Source: Ceriagrion tenellum
Taxonomy: Eukaryota; Arthropoda; Insecta; Odonata; Coenagrionidae
Reading direction: 5' to 3'
Assembly (NCBI GenBank): GCA_963169105.1
Contig: OY720632.1
Location: 1,736,001-1,800,000, forward strand
Length of the DNA: 64,000 nt
Positions 35,163-45,804 of the stretch are shown here, piece by piece. A model generated the notes under the pieces. That model made no database searches. It was given only the letters and a program-made list of their open reading frames with translations, and was not told where the DNA came from. Position 1 is the first letter of the stretch. Each line of letters opens with the position of its first letter. A program made the translations under genes and the position numbers.

Positions 35163-35274
35163 CACCTTCCTAACACATCTACCTCTGCCATGGAAGAACC
35201 GCCCTAACCCCTAATATAGCCCTTTCCAAAATCCCAGACATATAACGTATACCAGCATAATGCTGAAAGTCGTG

Positions 35275-36635
35275 AAGTAGTAGTAGTAGTGGGGTTGATA
35301 GGGTGCGTCGACGACATGGTCATTTTGCACCACTACACGTCATAATTATAAAAAATAAATATACGATGCACATTGTGATATTATAATAAAGTACTTGAGA
35401 TAAACGCTGAGTCAAAATTAAAAATAATGTTACATCCTTAAAATACTATTAAATAGGCCAGTTTCATTTAAAAATTCCAAAGTGCGGTTCAGAACATCTG
35501 GGTCATCGCCTAGAATATACCCCAGGTCTCCCACTAACTGCAGCCTGTTACGCACCGCCCGATATCTCTCACACTCCGTCAGGATATGCCGAATGCTAAG
35601 AGGACAGTCGCAGTCATTACATCGCGGTGGAATTTTCTCTTCGGTGAAGAGGAAGGAGTGGGTCAGAGGGCTGTGCCCTATCCTTAGTCGTGTTATGACG
35701 ACTTCCTCTCGGCGACTCTTCCTGACGGACGAAGGCCACGCTGTCACTGCCGGTTTTAAACCGCGCAGTTTATTACCTTCTGCGGTTCTCCACGACTCCT
35801 TCCACTGCTCTAGGACTGCATTTCTTAAAGCCGCCTTCACATCTTGGAAGGGTACCGGCATCGGTTCCATGGCGTCCATGGCGAGTGCCTCTTTCGCCAA
35901 AGTGTCGGCACTCTCCTTCCCGGCGATACCCACGTGTCCAGGGACCCACATGAAAAAGATCTTAGTTCCCTTTTTGTCAAGAGAGAGGAGTGAAGATTGA
36001 ATCTCCTGGACTAGAGGGTGCGCGGGAAAGAGGCCGGAAATGGCATTCAGTGCACTTAGGGAGTCAGTGCATACAACGAAGGAGCCACGGTCCTGTATCC
36101 CATCCAGGGCCAGCCTAATAGCGTACAGCTCCGCTGTGAAAGCGTTACACATCGGATGAAGCCTTGCTTTCACAGATTCGTGATGGGGTGAGAAGACTGC
36201 GCACGCGTTGGCGGTGCCTGATTTGGAGCCATCGGTATAAATAGGCACGAGATCTCGATGGGTGTCTAAGAACATATAAAATAGACGCTGGTACTCTTCT
36301 GCAGTGGTAAAGTGTTTTAGACGCTTGTTAAGATCAGTATTGATTTTAGGCGCGGGAGTGACCCAAGGCGGACTTTTGCAGCTTCCGATAGGGTATATGT
36401 CTGGGAGTGTAATACCTTGCGCTTGGATGAAAGTATAAAACCTAATGCTAGCAGGCCTAGTGGCTCTTGTCCGGCGATTAAAAAGTTCTATTAATTGAGG
36501 ATTAAAAACAAGGTTGAAACATGGGTGGGACTTCATAGATAAAATTTTGGCAAAGTAATTGCACATGAGGAGGTTCCTTCGGTGGCACAATGGCGGCTCT
36601 CCTGTATCCACATGGAGGCTTTGCACCGGATGCTT
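35275..36635 (-). mobile_element. 5'-truncated I-type element D
   Basis: The 3' end lies at 35275 with (TAG)n on the plus strand and the shared terminal stem (GGTGC...GCACC near 35301-35330). About 1.36 kb remains; the 5' side stops in ORF2 and joins satellite at about 36636 (...CCTTTTCACTC). The left flank is the 3' end of E2 and the right flank is satellite, so no target duplication can be matched and one flank has probably been lost. Confidence 0.85.
35430..36635 (-). pseudogene. ORF2 C-terminal part (RNase H) of element D
   Basis: Open from the truncation point to a stop at 35430. The first codons come from satellite sequence. Contains the post-RT linker (DTGEPPLCHRRN...), RNase H with TDGSKSGTA, TAELYAI, CTDSLSAL and ESAD, the WVPGHVGIAG motif, and the Cys/His tail CNDCDCPLSIRHILTEC, ending ...FLNETGLFNSILRM. 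No internal stop is present, so within this fragment the protein is undamaged. It shows the natural C terminus that element B has lost. Confidence 0.85.
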
Positions 36636-38192
36636 TTCCTTTTCACTCATATAAATAATTTAAAATAATAAAACGGTATCTCGGAAACTACAAAAACGCC
36701 TCCAGTTACATCTGCTTGCTGATTTCAGGTTGGAATATGTGATGTCAACGAGGAAATAAATAAATACTCGTATTTATTTCTCATTTCAATGATTGATTAT
36801 CGAACGTGATATCACTTTTATTGTTTGGTAGACAATAGGAACTTCCCTTTAGATTTATTTACTCACAACTTTCTGTAGTTGAAATGGGAGAATTTGGATT
36901 ATATCCAATGCTTGAAATGTCTGTCTATTTTATATTGCGTTCCAAAACAAGTTTTTGCAGACGTATATATGAGGGTTATTAGTATTTGCACTGGATAAAT
37001 CCTATATGAAAAAGGTTTGGAAGTGTGTTTTAAAATGATTTGTTTGACCATTTTTTGGATCAAATACTGAATTATATTCATTTCCTGTTCACTCGTATAA
37101 ATAATTTAAGATAATAAAACGGTATCTCGGAAACTAGAAAAACGCCTCCAGTTACATCTGCTTGATAATTTCAGGTTGGAATACGTGATGTCAACGAGGA
37201 AATTAATAAATACTCGTATTTATTTCCCATTTCAATGGACATTTTCGAACGTGATATCACTTTTTTTGTTCGGTAGACAAGAGGAAATTGCTTTCAGATT
37301 TATTTTTTCACAAGATTCTTTAGTTGAAATGGGAGAATTTGGATTATATCCAGTGCTTTAAATGTCTTTCTATTTTATATTGCGTTCCAAAACAAGTTTT
37401 TGCAGACGTATATATGAGGGTTATTAGTATTTGCACTGGATAAATCCTATATGAAACAAGTTTGGAAGTCTTTCTCAAATTGATTTGTTTGACCATTATT
37501 AGGATCAAATACTGAATCATAATCATATTCTGTTCAGTCGTATAAATAATTTATGATAATAAATCGGTATCTCGGAAACTAGAAAAACGCATGCAGTTAC
37601 ATCTCCTTGCTGATTTCAGGTTGGAAATTGTGATGTCAACGAGGAAATAAATAAATTTTCGTATTTATTTCTCATTTCAATGGACATTTTCGAACGTGAT
37701 ATCACTTTTTTTGTTCGGTAGACAATAGGAAATTCCCTTCAGATTTATTTTCTCACAACTTTCTGTAGTTGGAATGGGAGCATTTGGATTATATCCAGTG
37801 CTTAAAATTTCTTTCTATTTTATATTGCGTTCTAAAACAAGTTTTTGCAGACGTACATATGAGGGTTATTAGTATTTGCACCGGATAAATCCTATATGAA
37901 ACAAGTTTGGAAGTGTTTCTCAAATTGATTTGTTTGACCATTATTAGGATCAAATACTGAATCATATTCATATTCTGTTCACTCGTATAAATAATTTATG
38001 ATAATAAATCGGTATCTCGGAAACTAGAAAAAAGCATGCAGTTACATCTCATTGCTGATTTCAGGTTGGAATATGTGATGTCAACGAGGAAATAAATATA
38101 TTTTTATATTTATTTCTCATTTCAATGGACATTTTCGAACGTGATATCACTTTTTTTGTTAGGTAGACAATAGGAAATTGCTTTCAGATTTA
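36636..38192. repeat. Satellite array C, about 3.5 monomers
   Basis: Same monomer and orientation as the earlier arrays. Several copies share a variant not common elsewhere (TTTCAATGGACATTTTCGAACG; CATTATTAGGATCAAATACTG). This suggests local homogenisation. It ends at CTTTCAGATTTA, where the (TAG)n of the next retrotransposon fragment starts. Confidence 0.92.
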
Positions 38193-40512
38193 TAGTAGTA
38201 GTAGTAGAATTATTAAGGGTGCGTCGACTACTGCGGTCATTTCGCACCACTCTCGTCCATTGGTAACACCAGGTTAGTGATATTAAAGCGAAATCCCTTT
38301 AGTACTGTTGTGAGATAAAAGTTACATAACTTTGTATAATACGCATACACATGTAAAAAATTTATAATTTATTAAAAACGTTGATTTCTTTTAAAAAAGC
38401 AATTACTCGGGTGAGGCAATCGGGTGAGTCACCTAGGATGTGTCCTAAGGTACCGTTGACCTTGTGTTTTTCTCGAGAAGACCGGTATTTATCACACTCT
38501 GTCAGGATGTGTCGCACACTCAAGCTGTGTCCCAATTCGTTAGGCATTAGGGAGGATGCGGTTAGCTAGCTAAATATTTGGCTACCTTGGGCAAAGTGAG
38601 CTCGAGTTGGGACAACCTTCGCAAGTAACACCAACTACTGAGCTGGGAAGAAATGAGAAACAAAGGAATTATGAAAAGGATCTGAGGTAAATAAACATTA
38701 TATCCGTGATACATGTAATCGCGGATAGTAGAAGTGTTCTCGATGGTCTGTTTTTATGATGATATTTATAATACTATAGGCCCCTTCGGCTATTTTTGGC
38801 TGCAATTTGTGAATAATCTTGGTAATTATTTTCCAATTTTTAAGAATCTTGAGTTGTCATTGGTAGTGATACTGCTAGTGTAGGTTCGCTGGGTGGTAAA
38901 TTCGTATTTTTTTTAAACTAAAGGTATAGCTTTTGTCATTTGCTTGGGGAAAAATACCGTTTAAAACGAGAAGTTATTTCGGTCGTGTAATAATTGCTAT
39001 TGAAAATCCTAGAAGATATTGTTCAAGGCAGGTTGGTAGGCATTTCAAGCATCAACTATCACCACTACTAGTAAGCATTTTCAGCAGTAACTACTTCAAG
39101 TTTATTAGTTTTGGGGAATTCTTAGTTGTTAACCATTAAATTCTAAGTTGTGTTTTGTATAGTGTACTACTGAATTCTCAGTGGTAAGCTTAATTTGGTA
39201 TTTTTTATACTAGGCTGATAGGACACAGAAAGTGTTGAATTCCAGGAGTTTCTCTGACTTTCAACAAACCTTCTTTTCACCGGTAGAATACTTAAAAATG
39301 GATTGTCGTAGTGTGTAGGAGTTCCTCAGTTTGTATGAGTGGTCTAGTGTTCATTTATTAATCATTTTTTTATCACATATGCATGCTATTCACCCACTTG
39401 GTGCTATGTATCTCCCTTCAAATTCCAATAGTTCTGCTTGTGAGAATCATTGCAATACAATTTAAGGTATCAAAACTGTATATTAATAAAGAGATGATCT
39501 ATAACTTGGTGATTATAATATTGCTGATGTTAACTGTAATTGCTCAGTCATTTATAAATATTTACTTATTATAAGAAGTCAGCTAAAGTCATCCCACAGC
39601 AAATTATTACTTGAGACAGTCAATTATCTTGAGTTATTACAAATTAACAAATCCTCTAACTCCATGCATGAGGTTGGACCTGACTTTCTGTGACAAAACA
39701 GAGGTAACCTCTTGAATTGATGTCAATCCACTTCTACCTGCTGATATTTATTATTCAGCCCTTAATTTTATCATTCCTCAAAGGGATTTTTCTTTTTATA
39801 AAAAGACAGATAGGTAACACTGATTATGACTACGGGAAGTGTGCTTTTACATCAATTATTTCCTTTATCGAAAACGTAAATTAGCCGGGGCTGCTGAGTA
39901 ATATATGACGAGTTTTCATCAGATACACATGCTAATTACTTAATTATTTTTAATGTATTTTTTTAATAGTAGATAGAGACTCGTTTAAGTATTCGTAAAA
40001 GGTTTGACAGCTTTTTGTATTTTCTTTTTATGGTTAACATTTTAAAAATTATTTATTTACGTATTAACATTTTGAGTGAGTCATGTGTATTCATAATATA
40101 ACAAGCCCGCTTCTATTTCAAGTCTCAATTGTGTTTTCATTAAGGTGTCAGATAGTTCTCCTGAGTTTTGCGACATGTGGACATTTTCAAATTGAAGTGT
40201 AGGTAACTTTTTCTCTCGGATCACACAACAGTCATGTGATATTTTTGTAGGTGGGGGAGGAAATGGTTACGACGAATGTTTTCTCTGGCGCATGCATCGC
40301 TTTGCATGATGGGAAATTCAATATGGAGGCGGATTTAGGATAAACTCCATCTACCCTAAATTTCACCCCCGAGAAAGGCACCTAAATCCGCTCCCCCATG
40401 ATGCCTAACGAATTGGGACACACTTCAAGATGGCGTCCTCCCTAAATCTGCCGATTTAGCTGCCTAAATGGCGAATTGGGACACAGCTTCAGTGGGGAGT
40501 CGCACTCATCCA
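38193..40512 (-). mobile_element. Short I-type fragment split by a DNA transposon
   Basis: The 3' end (TAG)5 at 38193 is followed by the J-type terminal stem-loop and the end of ORF2 (stop at 38362; SVRHILTECDKYR...FLKEINVFNKL). The reading is interrupted at 38523 by the transposon and resumes at 40489-40512 (AGTGGGGAGTCGCACTCATCC), exactly as expected from element J at 55175-55200. Only about 355 bp of the retrotransposon is present. No target duplication could be matched. Confidence 0.85.
38523..40488. mobile_element. Terminal-inverted-repeat DNA transposon, 1966 bp, apparently non-autonomous
   Basis: The left end AGCTGTGTCCCAATTCG (38523-38539) is the perfect reverse complement of the right end (40472-40488). 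TCA duplicates flank it (38520-38522 and 40489-40491), and the empty site is recoverable from element J. A further inverted copy lies just inside the right end: 40401-40421 matches the 21 nt at 38527-38547. A weaker inverted copy lies inside the left end (38603-38615, CGAGTTGGGACAA). The interior is AT-rich and has no convincing open frame. The superfamily is not assigned; a 3-bp duplication is compatible with PIF/Harbinger-like elements among others. Confidence 0.8.
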
Positions 40513-40703
40513 GTGCCACCTAGGAATAAGGCCTCTTCACTGTCTCTGGAATCGCTCGTGACGTAAGCACTAGGAGTCATAACAAAGCGAGTCAAGTACA
40601 TTGTCGTTTGTTGATACTTCTGTGTAGTCGTTAGATGATTGTGATCTGAAATACGCGGAATAAATACGAATCGTTGTTGTTAATACTACTTTAACATTTA
40701 AAT
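40513..40703 (+). promoter_or_regulatory. Upstream region of the THAP gene
   Basis: About 190 bp between the truncated retrotransposon fragment and the THAP ATG. It is less AT-rich than its surroundings and contains a CRE-like GTGACGTAA at about 40558. No TATA box was recognised. Promoter function is inferred only from position. Confidence 0.3.
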
Positions 40704-41076
40704 ATGCCACGAAGATGCTGTATGCCTGCTTGTAGAGGCAATTATACTTCTCAAGAAAGAATCAGCACATTCCATTTCCCTCGTGATGAGAACGCAAGAA
40801 GGGAATGGATAAGAGCTGTTCATCGAGATAAATTTTCGCCTACAGAACACTCTGTGGTAAGTAATTTTATTTAATATTTCTTATTATTTACTCCAGAAAA
40901 TAAACCTATTAATAATTTTTATTTGGTTTGTGTGGTAATTATAGTTCATAAACGTATCCTGTAACGATACGAAGACAAACCGTTTTGTTATACTAAACAA
41001 ATCCATTATTTTCAATAGGTTTGTGAGCTGCATTTTCATGCCCATGACATAGAAAGAACAACATCAGCGTATGATA
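40704..41076 (+). CDS. THAP-domain protein, first two exons
   Basis: Exon 1 is 40704-40856 (51 codons): MPRRCCMPACRGNY... with FHFPRDE, REWIRAVHRDKFSPT. A GTAAGT...AATAG intron of 162 bp (40857-41018) follows. Exon 2 is 41019-41076: VCELHFHAHDIE..., followed by a second donor GTAAGT. Together they give the THAP zinc-binding signature C-x4-C (or C-x3-C) ... C-x2-H, with the Trp and the FSPT-type Pro. THAP domains bind DNA and occur in host regulators and in transposases of P, Kolobok and ISL2EU elements. The rest of the protein is missing: retrotransposon sequence begins at 41081, a few bases after the second donor. Not detectable as a long open frame because the exons are short. Confidence 0.75.
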
Positions 41077-41080
41077 GTAA

Positions 41081-42258
41081 GTGCGTGCACAGTTACAGCC
41101 ACTGCCTGAAATGGTGAATTCAGTTGTACCCGAGAGGTGTAAAGGGCCTCTCGGATAGCAACTTCCACTCCACCCTGGGCTCGCTGGCCGCTGGTGTCGT
41201 CATATCTAAAAACATTAAAATATCTTAAAATACCCATGTCTGTGATTTTAAAATGCGTCTCTTGGAGACAAATACAAAACGGATTAAAATCTCGGATTAA
41301 AATGTTTAACTCTTCTTTGTGACGATAAAAACCATTACAGTTCCACTGTAAAATAAAATTCATTAGAATACGTTAAAAGGTGAGAACTTAAATACAGCAG
41401 TCCGTCCGTCTGTTGGGAGAATCAGCGCCGAATACGGTTCTTTTTCCCCTTCTGTCTGGCTATCAGGATTTCTGAGTCAGACAGATTATCCTCCTCCATA
41501 GCCTCCACTGGGCATGGAGCCCGCACCTCGGTGGGGGTGGGGGAGGGTGTTTTCTCACGCCTTGAGGGCGTGGGTCCGGTGGGTTTCTTTAGGGTCTTTT
41601 TTGGAGAACCCGGGCAGTTATTTGTTTTTACCGGCTTTGTAGCCTTATCCGGCTTGGCTTGTTCCACTTTGTGTGTCACGTTCTGTTCATTTTTCTTTTC
41701 TGTTTCACTTGTTTTAACTGAATTATTTCCGTTGTAAGTAGGCGTTTTTGCAACAACAGCGTAAGAATTAGAAAATGTAGGGGCTATAAGAGTGCGGAAC
41801 TTTTTTCGAGCTTCAAAATAGGGTAACTTTTCCACTGTTTTGATCTCCATAATTTTTTTCTCCTCTTTCATTTTGGGACAATCACGGGAGTACACTGGGT
41901 GTGTACCCTCGCAATTGACGCAGAAAGGTTCAGAAGTGCACGCATCACCCTCATGTTTTTCTTTGCCACAGTGCGGGCAGGTGGCCTTGCCCTCACATCT
42001 GGTGGCGATGTGGCCGAAGTGTTGGCAATAGAAACATCGCATGGGGCTTGGTATGAATGGGCGGACGGGAACCGATTTATAGCCAATAAATACCTAGTCG
42101 GGGAGAGTGTCGCGCGAGAAGGTGAGGATTACAGATGTACTGTTAATCCGCTCGCCGTTACGCTTTATTTTCAGTCGACGACAATCGATTACGCCCTGAG
42201 AGGACATTTCTGTCTTTATCTCGTCGTCGTCGACGTAGAGCAGGTCGTAGCTGCTTAC
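41081..42258 (-). pseudogene. Internal fragment of a J-type I element: ORF1 and the start of ORF2
   Basis: ORF2 starts at 41363 (MNFILQWNCNGFYRHKEELNIL) and runs to about residue 93 before the sequence stops at 41081. ORF1 is open at 42042-41422 with knuckles CFYCQHFGHIATRC, CPHCGKEKHEGDAC and CVNCEGTHPVYSRDC, ending KGKKNRIRR. Its upstream part (42258-42043) is in a different frame or interrupted near 42094. The fragment is cut on both sides: at 41081 it meets the THAP exon and at 42258 a scrap of another retrotransposon 3' end. It closely matches element J at 58400-58787 and 61847-62640. Confidence 0.82.
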
Positions 42259-42260
42259 CG

Positions 42261-42305
42261 TAGTACATATTTGGTTTATAGGGTGCGTCGACAACATGGT
42301 CATTT
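42261..42305 (-). mobile_element. 45-bp 3'-terminal scrap of a B-type element
   Basis: TAGTACATATTTGGTTTATA through the terminal motif GGGTGCGTCGACAAC and ATGGTCATTT matches the 3' end of element B (4024-4065) and K almost base for base, then stops. It joins the 5' truncation point of element H across a short shared TGGTCAT-like run. Confidence 0.75.
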
Positions 42306-44704
42306 CTGTGGTCATGGCACCAAAAAGTGGCCATCACCGCCCCAAACACGCCAACTCACTTTGCATACGGCGGTAATGGGGATGTGCTGGACATTGTACT
42401 GCACTGCAACCTAAAGGCACCTGTCTCAGCGAAAGCACTTCATGCTCTGGACAGCGACCACCTGCCTGTGATCCTCCATCTCGCCAGGCGTCCCACAAGG
42501 ATGCCGGGAAAGACAGTCCTGGACTACGCCAACGCTGACTGGAAGAAATTCCAAGAGGAAGTTACTTCCAAAATTCACAGCTCAACTATACCTCTCAATA
42601 TGGATAACCCGGTCGCCATTGAAGCTGCGTGCGAGGAGGTGACGTCAGTGATCCAGACATGCATCAAAACCGCTGTCCCAGTGAAACCAACAAAAACCTG
42701 GATCCATCTCGCCCTTCCGCCGGCCATAAAAGCCGAAATTCGGGCAAAAAACCATCTGAGAAGGCAATATCAAAGAACCCGCTGCCCGACGGACAAGGCC
42801 AATATGAACGCAGCGAAGCATAGAACCAGAGATCTCATCTCGGAATTCCGCAAGGAGTCTTGGGAAAAGAAAATCTCTTCCCTTGCTGCACAAGACGGCT
42901 CACTCTGGAGGATGGCGAGAAGTCTACGGGGCCGTGAAACAGTGGAGGCGCCAATGCGCACCCCCGGAGGGCCAATATACTCCGCTCCGGAAAAGGCGGA
43001 ACACATGGCGGACCATCTTGAGTCTTCTTTTCACCCGGCACCCTTCCCATCGTGGGTATCAAACCCACTACTAACACCAGTGACGCCGCCTAGAGATCCT
43101 AAGACTCCCCCACCTCGGGACGTGAATCCCCATGTCGTGGACGACGCCGACTTAGCAAAGGCCATGAAAAGACGTCGCCGGCGAAAAGCGCCAGGACCGG
43201 ATGGCATCACCATCGAAGCCTTGCTTCAAATTCCGGTTTCACTAGCCTCAGTCATTATCACCATCTTCAATGGTTGCCTCGCACTAGGCTACTTCCCGGC
43301 CAAATGGAAGGAGGCAAGGGTCATCTGCTTGCCGAAGGCTAACAAGCCACCTACAACAGCGGCAAAATTCCGTCCCACCTCCCTTCTGAATCCCATGGGA
43401 AGCTGTTGGAGGACATCGTCCTCCAACATCTACAGAAGTACACGGTAGACCTTAATATCCTGCCGTACCAGCAGTTCGGTTTCAGGAGCGAACACTCCAC
43501 TACTCACAGTGTCGCGCGCCTCCTCAACTTTATTATGGCCGGCCTAAACATACGTCATTCTACAGTCGGGGCGTTTTTCGACGTGAGCAAGGCGTTTGAC
43601 CGGGTGTGGCACGAGGGCCTCTTGTGGAAACTGTCCTGGGGCTACCCGACGTGGATCAATAAAACCATCCAATCGTGGCTACCCGGGAGGAAATTCTCTG
43701 TGTCCTGGCGGACTACATCTTCTTCCCGCCGAAGTATTCACGCCGGTGTACCCCAAGGGAGCCTACTATCACCGCTATTATTTAACATCTTCAATGCGTA
43801 CATGCCGTGCAACTTCGGCCCCAACGTCCTCGCGGCCATGTACGCGGACGACGCAGCCATCCTGGCGCGCTCATTAAGACAGAGCATGGCCGTCCGATAC
43901 CTACAAAGAGCGGTAGATGCCATGGTTTCATGGTACGAAACGTGACGTCTCGCCCTGAATGAGAGCAAGACGCAGGCCATAATATTTAGTAGAACCTTCC
44001 GTGATCCGCCAGAGCTGCTGGTAGGCAGCACAGAAGTCCAATGGAATGATACCATCGAATACCTAGGCATCACCATGGATAAGAGGCTAAATTTCAGGTC
44101 TCACACAAGACGCATCGCGGGTGTTATCGGGCGCCGCACCGCGGAAATCGGCCACCTGCTAGGCGACAAAAACATGACAACTCCAACACGGATCATGCTA
44201 GTGAATACGATTCTACGCCCAGTATTGGCATATGCCGCCCATGCCTGGTACGGTCTCTTATCGGCAGAAGCTAGAAGTATCCTGGCGGTTGCCGACCGAA
44301 AATGCATCCGGTCGGCACTGCGTCTGGGATGGACGCCTCACAACCAAGCATTGTGGGAGCTAGCAGGAACACCGCCAATTGAGGAAGTCATCCGGAGACA
44401 GTCGGTCTTGTTTTACGACAGAGCAAGAATCTCCGGACACACGGAAATAAATAACATCCCGAACCATACTGTGATGCCCTGGGACAGGTACCCGCGTCCC
44501 ATAGAGAGCACTGGAGCAGCGGAAGACCAACCAGCAAAAAAGAGGAAGAATGGCCGCAGGACAGCTGTAACCCAACGGCCAAAAAATAATGGACGACGCA
44601 AAGTTGCAAGGAGGAAATTGTTAGGAACAGAGACTGAGGGGCCCATTGTGTGCCGGACAGTCGTGTGGAAGGGAGGAGAGCTTCCCGTCCAGTACCCGAG
44701 GTGA
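42306..44704 (+). pseudogene. 5'-truncated Jockey-like element H, ORF2
   Basis: Same family as E1. It starts within the endonuclease (matching E1 from about 21909) and runs to the natural 3' end at about 44696. SDHLPV, KAPGPDGI, FGFRSEHSTTHSVARLLNFI, FDVSKAFDRVW, GVPQGSLLSPLLFN and YADDAAILARS are visible. Lesions: a 1-base deletion near 43397 (CATGGGAAGC against CATGGGGAAGC in E1) and a TGG-to-TGA stop at about 43943. The last 209 codons are open to TGA at 44702-44704, the stop being partly supplied by flanking satellite (GAGGT|GACTAGATAAATCC). There is no poly(A) and no RNase H. Confidence 0.87.
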
Positions 44705-45804
44705 CTAGATAAATCCTATATGAAAAAAGTTTGGAAGTGTGTTTTAAATTGATTTGTTTGACCATTTTTTGGATCAAATACAGAATTATATTCATTTCCT
44801 GTTCACTCGTATAAATAATTTATGATAATAAATCAATATCTCGGAAACTAGAAAAAAGCATGCAGTTACATCTCCTTGCTGATTTCAGGTTGGAATATGT
44901 GATGTCAACGAAGAAATAAATAAATACTCGTATTTATTTCTCATTTCAATGATTGATTTTCGAACGTCATATCAGTTTCGTTGTTTGGTAGACAATTGGA
45001 AATTCCTTTCAGATTTATTTTCTCACAAGTTTCTGTAGTTGTAATTGAAAAATTTGGATTATATTCAATGCTTGAAAGGACTTTCTATTTTATTGCGTTC
45101 CAAAAAAATTTTTGCCGACGAATTAATGAGAGTTATTAGTATTTGCACTGCTTAAACCCTAGATGAAAAAATTCTGGAAGTAAGTTTTTAACTGATTTGT
45201 TTGACCATTTTTTTGTATCAAATACTGAATCATATTCATTTCCTGTTCACACGAATAAATAATTTATAAAAATAAATCAATATCTCGGAAACTAGAAAAA
45301 CGCATGCAGTTACATCTCCTTGCTGATTTCAGGTTGGAATATGTGATGTCAACGAGGAAATAAATTAATATTCGTATTTATTTCTTATTTCAATGATTGA
45401 TTTTCGAACGTCATATAACTTTTATTGTTTAATAGACAATAGGAAATTCCTTTCAGCTTTACTGTCTCACCAGTTTCTCTAGTTCGATTGGAAGAATTTG
45501 GATTATATCAAATGCTTGAAATGACTTTATAGTTTTTAATGCTTTCCAAAACTAGTTTTTGCAGACGAATTTATGAGGGTAATTAATATTTCCGGTGGTT
45601 AAATCATATGTGAAACAAGTTTGAAAGTGTGTTTTCAATTGATTTGTTTGACCATTTTTTGGATCAAATACAGAATTATATTCATTTCCTGTTCACTCGT
45701 ATAAATAATTTATGAAAATAAGTCGATGTTTTGGAAACTAGAAAAACGCATGCCGTTACATCTCCTTGATGAGTTCAGGTTGTAAAGCGTGATGTCAACG
45801 ATGA
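44697..45804. repeat. Satellite array D, about 2.5 diverged monomers
   Basis: Starts at the ...ACT(A/G)GATAAATCC position of the monomer, directly after element H, and runs to TGTCAACGATGA (45793-45804), which is one copy of the target duplication of the next element. These monomers are more diverged than in arrays A and B. Confidence 0.9.

Larger units (their letters stand above)
30082..35274 (+). mobile_element. Jockey-like non-LTR retrotransposon E2
   Basis: A second, more C-rich, plus-strand family with ORF1 and ORF2 (endonuclease, RT; no RNase H). A leader of about 850 bp (30082-30932) precedes ORF1. Its 5' junction with satellite reads ...TTTGCACAGGATA|CTTCG; element E1 later inserted 8 bp before this junction. 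After the ORF2 stop at 35162 about 110 bp of 3' region remain, then the (TAG)n of element D. Whether 35274 is the true 3' end or a breakpoint cannot be told, since satellite does not resume there. Confidence 0.8.

Noticed and set aside
35275..36635. D and E2 as one plus/minus composite gene
   Set aside because: They are on opposite strands, belong to different lineages and are joined at the 3' ends of both elements.
38193..38210. (TAG)n runs as independent microsatellites
   Set aside because: Each sits exactly at the 3' end of an I-type retrotransposon followed by the same stem-loop, so they are element tails.
39383..39574. 63-codon hydrophobic frame inside the DNA transposon
   Set aside because: AT-rich translation giving Ile/Leu runs; no start context, partner exon or family resemblance.
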